Positions 25,177-33,481 of a DNA stretch of 49,970 nucleotides are shown here, in pieces (the first letter of the stretch is position 1; every line of letters starts with the position of its first letter). The stretch is from assembly GCA_029260755.1 (NCBI GenBank), contig JAJDCQ010000263.1, forward strand, positions 1 to 49,970, in the 5' to 3' direction. Both the position numbers and the translations under genes were made by a program. Under the pieces are notes generated by a model, which worked only from the letters and a program-made list of their open reading frames with translations, was not told the DNA's origin and searched no databases. The stretch comes from Planctomycetota bacterium (lineage in GTDB: Bacteria > Planctomycetota > J058 > JAJDCQ01).

Positions 25177-27087
25177 ATGACGACCACGCGAATCACCTCC
25201 GATATCCTCTCCTCGTCGACCGACGCGACGGACGCCGCCCCCGCGGCGTCCGTCGCGGAGGCGGCGCCCGCGGTCCGGAGCGTCCTCGTGACCGGGGCGG
25301 CCGGCGCGATCGGTCGCCTCGTCGTCCGGCGCCTCGCCGAGGACCGGCGCGGCCTCGAGACGATCGTGGCGGCCGACATCCGGGCGCTCGAGGGGGCGCC
25401 GGACGGCGTGATCGTCGCCGGCGACGCCGACGTCCGCGACGGGACGCGCCTCGATGCCCTCTTCGCCGAGCACCGGCCCGACGCGGTCGTCCACCTCGCC
25501 GCGATCGTCACTCCCTCGCCGGGGCAAGACCGCGAGCTCGCCCGGAGCGTCGACGTCGACGGCACCCGCCGCGTCCTCGACGCCTGCATCGCCCACGGCG
25601 TGAAGCAGGTCATCGTGACGAGCAGCGGCGCGGCCTACGGCTACCACGCCGACAACCGGGCCTGGCTCGACGAGAGCGACCCGCTCCGCGCCGGCCCCGA
25701 CTTCGCCTACGCCTACCACAAGCGCCTCGTCGAGGAGATGCTCGCCCAGGAGCGGCAGCGTCACCCCGAGCTGCGCCAGCTCGTCCTGCGCCCCGGGACC
25801 ATCCTGGGGAAGGGGACGCGCAACCTCATCACCAACCTCTTCGAGAAGCGCCTCGTCGTCGGGATGCGCGGCTCGGCCACGCCGTTCTGCCTCATCTGGG
25901 ACGAGGACGTGGCCCGCTGCATCGCCGACGCCGTCCACGGTCGGCACGAGGGCGTCTACAACCTGACCGCTGACGGCGAGGTCACCCTCCGCGACATCGC
26001 GGCGGCCGTCGGCCGGCCGTTCGTCCGGGTGCCGCCGACGCTCGTCCGGGCCGGGATCTCCGTCCTCCGCAAGGTCGGCCTCACCCGCTACGGGCCCGAG
26101 CAGACGGGCTTCATCCGCTACCGGCCGGTGCTGCGAAACGACCGCATCAAGGCGGAGCTCGGCTTCGAGCCGCGGATGAACGCCCGTCAGGTGCTCGATC
26201 ACTGGATCCGGCACAGGGAGCCCGATGGCGAGTCCCGGAGGAAGCGAGGCCGCGCGCCGTCCGCGCCGTTCCGTGGCAAGGTCGTCGTCGTCTCGGGCGC
26301 CGCCGGCGGGATCGGGCGCGCCCTCGCGAACCGCTTCGCCGACGACGGAGCGAAGGTGGCCCTCCTCGACCGCGACGCGCCGGCTGCGGAGCGGGCCGCC
26401 GATGATCTGAAGCGCCGCGGGATCGACGCGATCGCGATCGCGTGCGACGTCGCCGACGAGACGAGCTGCCGCGCCGCGATCGCGGCGGTCGAGCGAACCT
26501 ACGGCGGCGTCGACGTCCTCCTCGCCAACGCGGGGATCACCCATCTCTCGGCGTTCGCCGAGACCGACATGGCCGTCCTCCGAAGGGTGATGAACGTCAA
26601 CTTCTTCGGCGCCGCTCACCTCGCCTCGGCCGCCCTGCCGAGCCTGACCGCGCGCCGCGGGCGGATCGCCGTGACCTCCAGCCTCGCCGGCTTCTCGCCG
26701 CTGCTGGGCCGGACCGCCTACGCGGCGAGCAAGCACGCCCTGCACGGGCTGTTCGAGTCGCTCCGGAGCGAGGTCGAGCCGCACGGCGTCAGCGTGCTGC
26801 TGGTCTGTCCCGGCTTCACCGACACGAACATCGGGAAGAACGCCGTCGACGGCTCGGGCGCGCCGGTCGACCGCCCCCGCGGCGCCCTCGGGCGCCCGAT
26901 GCCGCCGAGCGAGCTCGCCGACGCGGTCCACGGCGCTGTCGCCGCCCGGCGGCGGCTGCTCGTGACGACGGCGCTCGGCCACGCGTCCTGGTGGGTCAGC
27001 CGCCTCGCGCCGGCCCTCTACGAGCGGGTCATGGCGAGCACCCAGCGGAAGGCGACCGGGCTGGCGCCGACGCCCGCCGGCTCCTGA
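25177..27087 (+). CDS. Fusion of an NAD-dependent epimerase and a classical short-chain dehydrogenase
   Basis: 636 residues, ATG with TCGGGAGA upstream. After a ~33-residue Ala-rich leader, residues 34-345 are an extended SDR: TGAAGAIG at 39-46, HLAAIVTPS, TSSGAAYG, and YAYHK with Y178 and K182. A basic linker (about 347-365) joins a classical SDR at 366-620: SGAAGGIG at 373-380, NAG at 451-453, Ser near 501, YAASK at 515-519. Both active sites look complete, so two successive NAD(P)-dependent steps on one chain are plausible. It follows the ThDP enzyme by 50 bases, probably in the TetR-controlled operon. Confidence 0.9.
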   Translation: MTTTRITSDILSSSTDATDAAPAASVAEAAPAVRSVLVTGAAGAIGRLVVRRLAEDRRGLETIVAADIRALEGAPDGVIVAGDADVRDGTRLDALFAEHRPDAVVHLAAIVTPSPGQDRELARSVDVDGTRRVLDACIAHGVKQVIVTSSGAAYGYHADNRAWLDESDPLRAGPDFAYAYHKRLVEEMLAQERQRHPELRQLVLRPGTILGKGTRNLITNLFEKRLVVGMRGSATPFCLIWDEDVARCIADAVHGRHEGVYNLTADGEVTLRDIAAAVGRPFVRVPPTLVRAGISVLRKVGLTRYGPEQTGFIRYRPVLRNDRIKAELGFEPRMNARQVLDHWIRHREPDGESRRKRGRAPSAPFRGKVVVVSGAAGGIGRALANRFADDGAKVALLDRDAPAAERAADDLKRRGIDAIAIACDVADETSCRAAIAAVERTYGGVDVLLANAGITHLSAFAETDMAVLRRVMNVNFFGAAHLASAALPSLTARRGRIAVTSSLAGFSPLLGRTAYAASKHALHGLFESLRSEVEPHGVSVLLVCPGFTDTNIGKNAVDGSGAPVDRPRGALGRPMPPSELADAVHGAVAARRRLLVTTALGHASWWVSRLAPALYERVMASTQRKATGLAPTPAGS

Positions 27088-27133
27088 TACGGCCCGATTC
27101 GCGCCGACCGCGTCCCGCTGCCATCGTGGCCAC

Positions 27134-29074
27134 ATGCGACGGATCGATCGATTCGAGATCCAGGAAGAGCTTGGACGGGGCGGCATGGGCACCGTCTTCC
27201 GCGCGCATGATCCCCACACGGGACGTGAAGTCGCGATCAAGCTGATGCACAACGCCGAGGCGGCCGCGCCTGCCGTCCGGGCCCGATTCATCAACGAGGC
27301 GCGCGCAGCCGCTCGGCTCCGGCACGCGGGAATCGTGGAGGCCTACGGTGTCGGGCTGGACGCCGCGGGCCCGTTCGTCGTCATGGAGCTCGTCCGAGGC
27401 CAGTCCCTCGATGAGCTCGGGCGAGATCGCGCGCTCTCGGGCCATCACCTCGCCGAGATCGTCCGCGACGTCGCGCGGGCGGTCCACTTCGGCCACGAGC
27501 AGGGTGTCATTCACCGCGACCTCAAGCCCGAGAACGTCCTGATCGACGAGCTCGGCCGCGTTCGCCTGACGGACTTCGGCCTCGCCTATGACGTTGTGGC
27601 CGAGGACACGCTGACCCGGACGGGGGAGCTCCTCGGCACGCCGTCCTTCATGTCACCGGAGCAGTCCTCCGGCGAGAGGACGCGCGGCCGGGCGACCGAC
27701 GTTTGGTCAATCGGTGCGATCCTCTACTGGGGGCTCGCCGGGAGGCCTCCGTTCGAGGGGGGCTCGCCCTTCGAGATCATCAAGCGGGTTCTCTTCGACG
27801 CTCCGATTCCACCGAGGACGCTCGTTCCGACCATTCCGGTTGCCCTCGAGCGGATCACGCTCGACTGCCTCGAGAAGGAGCCCGAGGACCGTCCGGCGTC
27901 CGCAGCGGTCGTCGCCGACGCCCTCGGCCGGTTCACGCGGGGGGACGTCGTCGCCGTCCGAGATAGGGACGGGACGCGTCGTGGAGGCGGAGCCCTCCGC
28001 GGGCCGGCCCTCGTCGCCTTGCTCCTCATCGCGGCCGGGCTGACGTTCGGCGCCGGCCTCTGGGTTCGACGCGGACGCGATGGCGAGGAGACGGTCGCGG
28101 CTCACCGAGCCGACGGCGCGTCCCGTGGGGCAGGCGTGCCCGACCAAGGCGACGAGGGCGCGCCCGGCGCTTCGTCGGAGTCTGTCGAGGGAGGCGAGGT
28201 CTCCACGGCAGCGAACGACGCGTTCGAGGACGGACTGGCGGCCGCGGACGCGGGCGAGCTCGAACGGGCCCTCGCTGCGTTCAAGCGGTGCGTCGAGATC
28301 GACCCGCGTCACGCCGCCGGATGGGGCAACCTCGGTCTCGCTCGCGCCAAGCTCAACGACGTCGAGGGATCCCTCGCGGCCGCGGATCGTGCCATCGAGC
28401 TCGCGCCCAGGTTCGTCCCGGCGCGGTTGCATCGTGGCTTGCTCCGCTGGGTTGAGGGAGATGTCGAAGGCGCCCTCGACGACCTCGACGAAGCCGTCCG
28501 GGGGGCGCCGGATGACATCGAGATCCTCATGAGACGCGCCGAGGTTCGGGCGGCCGCGGGTGACGCCTCGGGCGTCACCATCGACTGCACCCGGGTCCTC
28601 GACCTCGACCCGCTCTGCGTCGACGCCCTGATGCGCCGGGCCGATGCGAGGCGCGCGCTCGGCGAGTCGGCCCGGGCGCGCGAGGATGTCGAGCGTGTCC
28701 TCTCGCTCGATGCGGACCATGCTCGTGCCCACTTCGCGCGCGGGCTCCTCGTGGCGGATCGGGACCCCGTCGAGGCGCTCCGCTCGCTCGACCGGACGGT
28801 CGAGCTGGAGCCGGACTGGGCGGAGCCGTGGGTCGTCCGCGGGCTCGTCCTGCAGGCGCTCGGGCGCTCGTCCGGCGCGGCCGCCTGCGCCGAGCGGAGC
28901 GTCGTTCTCGCGCCGAACAATCCTGACGCTCTGGCGCTCCGTGGCAGCCTTCGGATCGAGGCGGGTGACGTGGCTGGCGGACGAGCGGATCTGGAGGCGG
29001 CTCTCCGACTCGGGTACTCGAAGGCTGCGGAGCTGAGCGCCTACCTCGGCGAGCTCGACCGGAGCGGCGACTGA
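27134..29074 (+). CDS. Ser/Thr protein kinase with TPR C-terminus
   Basis: 646 residues. Kinase at about 6-270: GRGGMG at 14-19, K36, HRD at 127-129, DFG at 147-149, GTPSFMSPEQ. One membrane helix at about 289-309, then an acidic linker and about eight TPRs from 350 to the end (ALAAFKRCVEIDPRHAAGW, ALDDLDEAVRGAPDDIEIL). A membrane kinase whose external or periplasmic part binds protein or peptide. Its base use (more A and T at third positions, for example near 28040-28200) looks less extreme than its neighbours, which could mean later arrival. Convergent with the FHA-HD gene, 13 bases apart. Confidence 0.92.
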   Translation: MRRIDRFEIQEELGRGGMGTVFRAHDPHTGREVAIKLMHNAEAAAPAVRARFINEARAAARLRHAGIVEAYGVGLDAAGPFVVMELVRGQSLDELGRDRALSGHHLAEIVRDVARAVHFGHEQGVIHRDLKPENVLIDELGRVRLTDFGLAYDVVAEDTLTRTGELLGTPSFMSPEQSSGERTRGRATDVWSIGAILYWGLAGRPPFEGGSPFEIIKRVLFDAPIPPRTLVPTIPVALERITLDCLEKEPEDRPASAAVVADALGRFTRGDVVAVRDRDGTRRGGGALRGPALVALLLIAAGLTFGAGLWVRRGRDGEETVAAHRADGASRGAGVPDQGDEGAPGASSESVEGGEVSTAANDAFEDGLAAADAGELERALAAFKRCVEIDPRHAAGWGNLGLARAKLNDVEGSLAAADRAIELAPRFVPARLHRGLLRWVEGDVEGALDDLDEAVRGAPDDIEILMRRAEVRAAAGDASGVTIDCTRVLDLDPLCVDALMRRADARRALGESARAREDVERVLSLDADHARAHFARGLLVADRDPVEALRSLDRTVELEPDWAEPWVVRGLVLQALGRSSGAAACAERSVVLAPNNPDALALRGSLRIEAGDVAGGRADLEAALRLGYSKAAELSAYLGELDRSGD

Positions 29075-29087
29075 TCGCGCGCCGGTC

Positions 29088-30626
29088 CTACATCTGGCTG
29101 TCGGCCATCAGGTTGTCGTCGGGGTTGAAGAGCATCCCCTTGTCGCTCGCCTGGCCCAGCGCGTTGACGACGTCGGGGTCGTAGCGAGTGCCGGCGTTGG
29201 CGGTGATCTGGTCGATTGCCTCGCGCGTCGTCAGCTCCTTGCCCGTCTCCATCCCCTGGGAGAGCAGCCCTTCGAAGTCCTTCGCGACGCCGATGATCCG
29301 GGCCGGGAGCGGGATGTCCTCGCCCTTGAGACCCTCGGGGATCCCGGTGCCGTCCCAGCGCTCGCAGTGGTACTTGATCGGCGGGATCAGCCACTGCTTG
29401 CCGCTCATGCGTTTGATGAGCTTCTCGGCGAGCTCGAGGCGTTGCCGCTGGAGCTCGTCGGCCTCGAGGCTCTCGGCCTCGTCGGCGCGGATGAGCAGGT
29501 TGCCGAGGTTGTGGAGGAGCGCCGCGAGCTGGATCCGGCGGTTCTCCGCTCGCGGGATGCCCATCGCCGTCGAGATCGCGCTCGCGTAGGTGGCGACCCG
29601 CTCGCTGTGGCCCCGCTCATCGGGGTCGCGCATCTCGACCGCCGCGGTGAGCGCCCGGACGACGGCCAGGTAGCTCTTCTCTTGCGCCTGCGCGAGCATG
29701 ATCCCCTGGATCGCCATGCCGGCCTGCACGCCGAGGGCGACGATCAGCTCGAGGTCGTCGGTGTCGAACGCCTCGGCCACCCTGGTCGTCGAGAGGTAGA
29801 CGACGCCGAGGAGCTGGTCCATCGCGACGAGCGGCGCGCAGATCACGCTGCGGATCCGCTTGAGGACGACGCTGCCCTGGTCCTTGAAGCGGTCGTCGAG
29901 GCTCGCGTCGCTGCTCATGACGGCGCGCCCGAACTGGGTCACCCGCCGGATGATCCCCTTGCTGACGACCGGGTCGGAGCTCGCCTTCTTCTTCTCCTTC
30001 TTGTCCTTCTTGCTCCGCTCGTAGCTGGCGATGAGCTCGAGCTCCTTGTGCTCGGGCCGCTTGACGAAGATGTAGCCGTGCTCGGCGCTGACCGCCTTGA
30101 CGGCCAGCTTCGCGACCTTCTCGGCGAGCGGCTGGACGTCGCGCTCGCTCGCGACCGTCTTCGCGACCTTGTAGAGCACCTGGAGGTCGCGGCTCTCCTC
30201 GGTCTGCTGGACGGGGTCGTCGGCGTCGCCGTCGATGTCGAGGCGGATCGTCGTCGTCGTGATCTCGAGCTCGGGGGCGACCTCGGCCATCCGCCCGCTC
30301 GCGGTCGGCTTGCCCTTCTTCTTCTTGTCGTCGGTGCCGACCTTGTCCTCGAAGCGGAGGATCGTCGTGCCGATCTTGACCTCGTCGCCGACCCGGAGCA
30401 GCTCCTCGGTCACCTTCTCCTCGTTGACGAAGGTGCCGTTGCGCGAGGAGAGGTCGCGGATGAAGTACATCTCTCCGATGCGGAACATCTCGGCGTGCCG
30501 CCGGCTGACGCCCTGGTCGAGGATCTGGATCCCGATCCCCTCGTCACGACCGATCGTGATGCTTTCCTCTTCGAGGTTGTAGGTCGTGCCCTTGAGGGGG
30601 CCATTCTTGACGCGGATGATCGCCAT
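29088..30626 (-). CDS. FHA-GAF-HD-GYP-type protein with degenerate catalytic residues
   Basis: 512 residues. FHA at about 1-95: IGRDEG with R27, GVSRRHAE at 39-46, SRNGTFVN at 61-68. GAF at about 145-315, broken by a Lys-rich insert (KKDKKEKKKASS). HD-GYP-like domain at about 320-490: GHSERVATYA (H340) is kept and ERWDGTGIPEGLKG is present, but the HD pair is HN (372-373), its Lys partner is Asn, the HHE motif is HCE (H420, C421) and the late VAD motif is VAKD. Most metal ligands are altered, so c-di-GMP hydrolysis is unlikely. It may bind ligand or a phosphorylated kinase partner. Confidence 0.9.
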   Translation of the reverse strand: MAIIRVKNGPLKGTTYNLEEESITIGRDEGIGIQILDQGVSRRHAEMFRIGEMYFIRDLSSRNGTFVNEEKVTEELLRVGDEVKIGTTILRFEDKVGTDDKKKKGKPTASGRMAEVAPELEITTTTIRLDIDGDADDPVQQTEESRDLQVLYKVAKTVASERDVQPLAEKVAKLAVKAVSAEHGYIFVKRPEHKELELIASYERSKKDKKEKKKASSDPVVSKGIIRRVTQFGRAVMSSDASLDDRFKDQGSVVLKRIRSVICAPLVAMDQLLGVVYLSTTRVAEAFDTDDLELIVALGVQAGMAIQGIMLAQAQEKSYLAVVRALTAAVEMRDPDERGHSERVATYASAISTAMGIPRAENRRIQLAALLHNLGNLLIRADEAESLEADELQRQRLELAEKLIKRMSGKQWLIPPIKYHCERWDGTGIPEGLKGEDIPLPARIIGVAKDFEGLLSQGMETGKELTTREAIDQITANAGTRYDPDVVNALGQASDKGMLFNPDDNLMADSQM

Positions 30627-30828
30627 GGCGTGGCAGCTCGCTTCGTTTCGATCGACTCAGGTTCCGAAGCAGTCGCGGGGCTTGGGGTTCGGGCTGGAGC
30701 CCGCCCGCGGTCGACCGACCATTGAACAGGCGGCGCGCCCGGGACGCAAGGGGCGAGAGGTAGCCGGAAGCGGCTTCGTTGATAGAGGTTAGGCGCCGTC
30801 GGCGCGGGAGCGCGTCCGCGCCGCGTCG
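30627..30828. other. Intergenic region upstream of the FHA-GAF gene
   Basis: About 200 bases between two minus-strand genes. It should hold the promoter of the FHA-GAF gene and the end of the LolCD transcript. I see GC-rich palindromic pieces (CCGTCGGCGCGGG near 30800) but no clear -10/-35 pair and no U-tract terminator. Confidence 0.4.
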
Positions 30829-31578
30829 TCACGCATCGTCGACGCCGTCGGGGGCGCCGGGGCCGTCGTGCTCGACGACCCCGTCGACGATCCGGATCTG
30901 GCGACCGACCCGCCCGGCGAGCCTCGCGTCGTGGGTCACGATCACGAACGTCCTGACGAGGTCGGCCTGGAGCTCGAAGAGGAGGTCGAGCACCTTCTCG
31001 CCGGTGCGGCGGTCGAGGTTTCCGGTCGGCTCGTCGCAGAGCAGGATCTCGGGCTCCTCCATGAGCGCCCGCGCGATGGCGATGCGCTGGCGCTCGCCGC
31101 CCGAGAGCTGGGTCGGCCGGTGGTCCGCCCGCGACGCGAGGCCGACGCGGTCGATGAGCTCCTTCGCCCGCGCGATCTTCTTGCCGCGCACGCCGAACCA
31201 GGCGAGCGGGCCGGACGCGACCATCGACGGGAGGTAGATGTTCTCGAGGGCCGAGAGGTCGGGAAGCAGGTGATAGAACTGGAAGACGAAGCCGACCTTC
31301 TCGTTCCGGAAGCGCGCCTGCTCGCGGCCGCTCATGGCCGTCAGGCTCTTGCCGCGGTAGAGCACCTCGCCCGAGGTGGGCCGGTCGATCGTCCCGAGGA
31401 TCTGCAGCAGCGTCGTCTTCCCGGCGCCCGAGGGCCCGATGACGGCGATCGCCTCGCCCTCGTGGATCGAGAGGTCGATCCCCTTGAGCACCTCGAGGCG
31501 CTCGTCGCGGATGGCGTACTCGCGGCGGAGCGCGACGGTCTCGAGGATCGCCGTCCCGGTCCTCGAGGCGGGCGCCCT
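30829..31578 (-). CDS. LolD-like ABC transporter ATPase
   Basis: About 249 residues from the GTG at 31578, preceded by AGGA about ten bases upstream; TTG at 31620 and ATG at 31677 are alternatives that overlap the permease gene. ABC motifs are complete: Walker A GPSGAGKTT, Q-loop VGFVFQFYHLLPDLS, signature LSGGERQR, Walker B ILLCDEPTGNLD and an H-loop THD. The FQFYHLLP sequence is typical of the LolD/MacB group, which pulls lipoproteins or other substrates from the inner membrane. It works with the permease encoded just upstream. Its partner is a single gene, so the pump is probably a homodimeric permease. Confidence 0.9.
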   Translation of the reverse strand, partial: RAPASRTGTAILETVALRREYAIRDERLEVLKGIDLSIHEGEAIAVIGPSGAGKTTLLQILGTIDRPTSGEVLYRGKSLTAMSGREQARFRNEKVGFVFQFYHLLPDLSALENIYLPSMVASGPLAWFGVRGKKIARAKELIDRVGLASRADHRPTQLSGGERQRIAIARALMEEPEILLCDEPTGNLDRRTGEKVLDLLFELQADLVRTFVIVTHDARLAGRVGRQIRIVDGVVEHDGPGAPDGVDDA

Positions 31579-31612
31579 CACGAGCGCATCGTCCTGGGGT
31601 CTCGTCTCGGCG

Positions 31613-33301
31613 TCACTCAATGCGCATCGCCTGGATCGCGTCGAGGCGCGATGCCTTGTAGGCCGGCCAGAGAGCACACAGGAACGAGATCACGAACGTC
31701 AGCCCGATGATCCACGACAGGTCGCCGGCGTCGAGCACCGTCGGGATCTCGTCGAGGTAGTAGACGTCCGGCGGGAAGGGGTGGATCCCCTTGCCGTCGT
31801 TCAGGCCGAGCCACTTCCCGGTGAAGCTCTGCACGCCGTTGGCGAGCTCGTTGATGTTCCACGTCACCAGCAGCCCGAGGATCGTCCCGGTCACGATCGA
31901 GACGAGGCCGATCATCATCCCCTGGAGGAGGAACAGGCCCATGAGGCCGCCGGTCGTCGCGCCGAGCGCCTTGAGGATGCCGAGGTCCTTCGCCTTCTCG
32001 TAGACGCTCGTCGTCAGCCCGGTGAGGATGTTGAGGCCGACGAGCAGCATGAAGAAGAAGAGGACGAAGAGGAGCAGCCGCTTCTCCATCTCGACGGCCG
32101 TCAGCAGGCTCTTGTTCTTCTCCTTCCAGATCTGGACGTGGTAGGTGCGGAAGAGGCCGTTCTCGCGGACCCAGTCCTGCGCCTTCTCCTTGATCAGCTC
32201 GGGCTCGATGCCGTCCTCGAGCTTCATCGCGACGCCGGTCAGCTTCCCGGGCACGCCGACGAACTCCTGCATCGGCGCGATCGGCCCGTAGATGAACCGG
32301 CGGTCGTTGTCCCAGATCCCGCTCTTGAAGGTGCCGGTGATGATGAACTCGCCGCGCTTCACCTCCTTGTCGTCGCTCGCGGTGACGATCTTGATCTTGC
32401 TGCCGATCCGGACGCCGCTCGCGCGGTAGGCGGACAGGACGTGGAGGCCGACGATACACCCCGGGAGATCCCGCGGCTCGCCCGTCTCCTCGTCCTTCGA
32501 CTCGTTGATCGCGCGGCGCAGGAGCGGCTCCGGGAGCTTGCTCACGTCGAAGGGGTCCTGGCCATCGGGCGCCGCGTCGCCGAGCGCGGCGAGCTCCTCG
32601 TCGAGGTCTCCCTTGTAGAGGCAGTGGCTGATCGGACGCTGGAGCATGTCGATCAGCTCGGCGTCGCCGCGCGCCTGCCCGGCGTCGGCCGCGATCGCGG
32701 CGCTGACCGCGTCGAGGGCGTCGCGCACCTCGCGGGCACCGGCTCGATCCTCCGCCGTCTTCGCCTTCCGGCCCTTGCCCGCGGCGACCTGGAGCTCATC
32801 GAGAGCCTCCGCGATCGCCCCGTAGCCGCGCCGGGAGGCGTAGGCGGCCACCTCGCCGACGGCCTCCTCGGCGAGGGCGCAGAGGTCGTCGTAGTCCTCG
32901 GCCTCGCGGATCGAGAGGGCGTACGGGTTGAGGAAGTCGTCGAAGTCGCTCGCGGCGGCTTCCTTCGCCCCGTCGACCCCCTTCATCATGCAGTAGTCTT
33001 TGTAGAGGGGGTCGTCGATGATGACGATCGTCTCGAGGTAGGGCGACGTCTGGATCACGCCCGGGATCCGCTTGACCGCGTCCTCGACCCCGTCGGTCTC
33101 GTCCATCGCGAAGGCGCGGCGCGACTTGACGATGACATCCGAGAGGGTGCCACGGATCTTCTTGTGGAACTCGTTGCTGAAGCCGCTCATGACGGACGGG
33201 ACGATCACGAGCAGCATGATCCCGAGCGTCATCCCGAGCGCGATGATGTAGCTCAGGACCCGAGCCTTCAGGTAACGTAAGCCGAGCTTGACTTTGTACA
33301 T
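31613..33301 (-). CDS. LolC/LolE-type FtsX-family permease
   Basis: 562 residues, longer than the usual ~410 of LolC or LolE. The order is one N-terminal membrane helix (about 17-38), a large periplasmic part, then three helices from about 400 to the end, with the family pattern around LLFVLFFFMLLVGLNILT, YEKAKDLGILKALGAT and the C-terminal ASRLDAIQAMRIE. The extra length is an Ala/Glu-rich helical insert at about 115-230 within the external domain. FtsX-type permeases extract lipoproteins or transmit mechanical change to periplasmic partners. It is transcribed from a near-consensus promoter 30-60 bases upstream. Confidence 0.9.
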   Translation of the reverse strand: MYKVKLGLRYLKARVLSYIIALGMTLGIMLLVIVPSVMSGFSNEFHKKIRGTLSDVIVKSRRAFAMDETDGVEDAVKRIPGVIQTSPYLETIVIIDDPLYKDYCMMKGVDGAKEAAASDFDDFLNPYALSIREAEDYDDLCALAEEAVGEVAAYASRRGYGAIAEALDELQVAAGKGRKAKTAEDRAGAREVRDALDAVSAAIAADAGQARGDAELIDMLQRPISHCLYKGDLDEELAALGDAAPDGQDPFDVSKLPEPLLRRAINESKDEETGEPRDLPGCIVGLHVLSAYRASGVRIGSKIKIVTASDDKEVKRGEFIITGTFKSGIWDNDRRFIYGPIAPMQEFVGVPGKLTGVAMKLEDGIEPELIKEKAQDWVRENGLFRTYHVQIWKEKNKSLLTAVEMEKRLLLFVLFFFMLLVGLNILTGLTTSVYEKAKDLGILKALGATTGGLMGLFLLQGMMIGLVSIVTGTILGLLVTWNINELANGVQSFTGKWLGLNDGKGIHPFPPDVYYLDEIPTVLDAGDLSWIIGLTFVISFLCALWPAYKASRLDAIQAMRIE

Positions 33302-33333
33302 GCGGGGCAGAGCCTTCGAGGGTGGGAGGCGCG

Positions 33334-33362
33334 ATTCTAGGGGAGCCCCCGGGGGGTGTCAA
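33334..33362 (-). promoter_or_regulatory. Sigma-70-type promoter for the LolC/D-like operon
   Basis: On the minus strand TTGACA (33362-33357) is followed by a 17-base spacer and TAGAAT (33339-33334). Predicted transcription starts near 33327, about 25 bases before the start codon. The -35 is a perfect consensus and the spacing is optimal. Confidence 0.75.
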
Positions 33363-33398
33363 CGACCGGCCTCGCGCGAGGCCTTCGGATGACGTTCC

Positions 33399-33427
33399 TT
33401 GAAGGGGGTTTGCCGGGGCCCTAGAAT
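33399..33427 (+). promoter_or_regulatory. Sigma-70-type promoter for the HEAT-RsmD-EEP operon
   Basis: TTGAAG (33399-33404), a 17-base spacer and TAGAAT (33422-33427), with a predicted start near 33434 and a leader of about 48 bases. It is back to back with the promoter at 33334-33362 and shares its -10 sequence. Confidence 0.65.
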
Positions 33428-33481
33428 CGGACCAGCTCTTCTCTCCTTCCGACGGACCCCGCGGGCCGGCATCCGATTCGA

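Noticed and set aside
23287..27087. One open frame spanning the ThDP-enzyme gene and the SDR fusion
   Set aside because: Only the part after 25177 encodes recognisable protein; the first part is an Arg-rich shadow of the ThDP enzyme in another frame.
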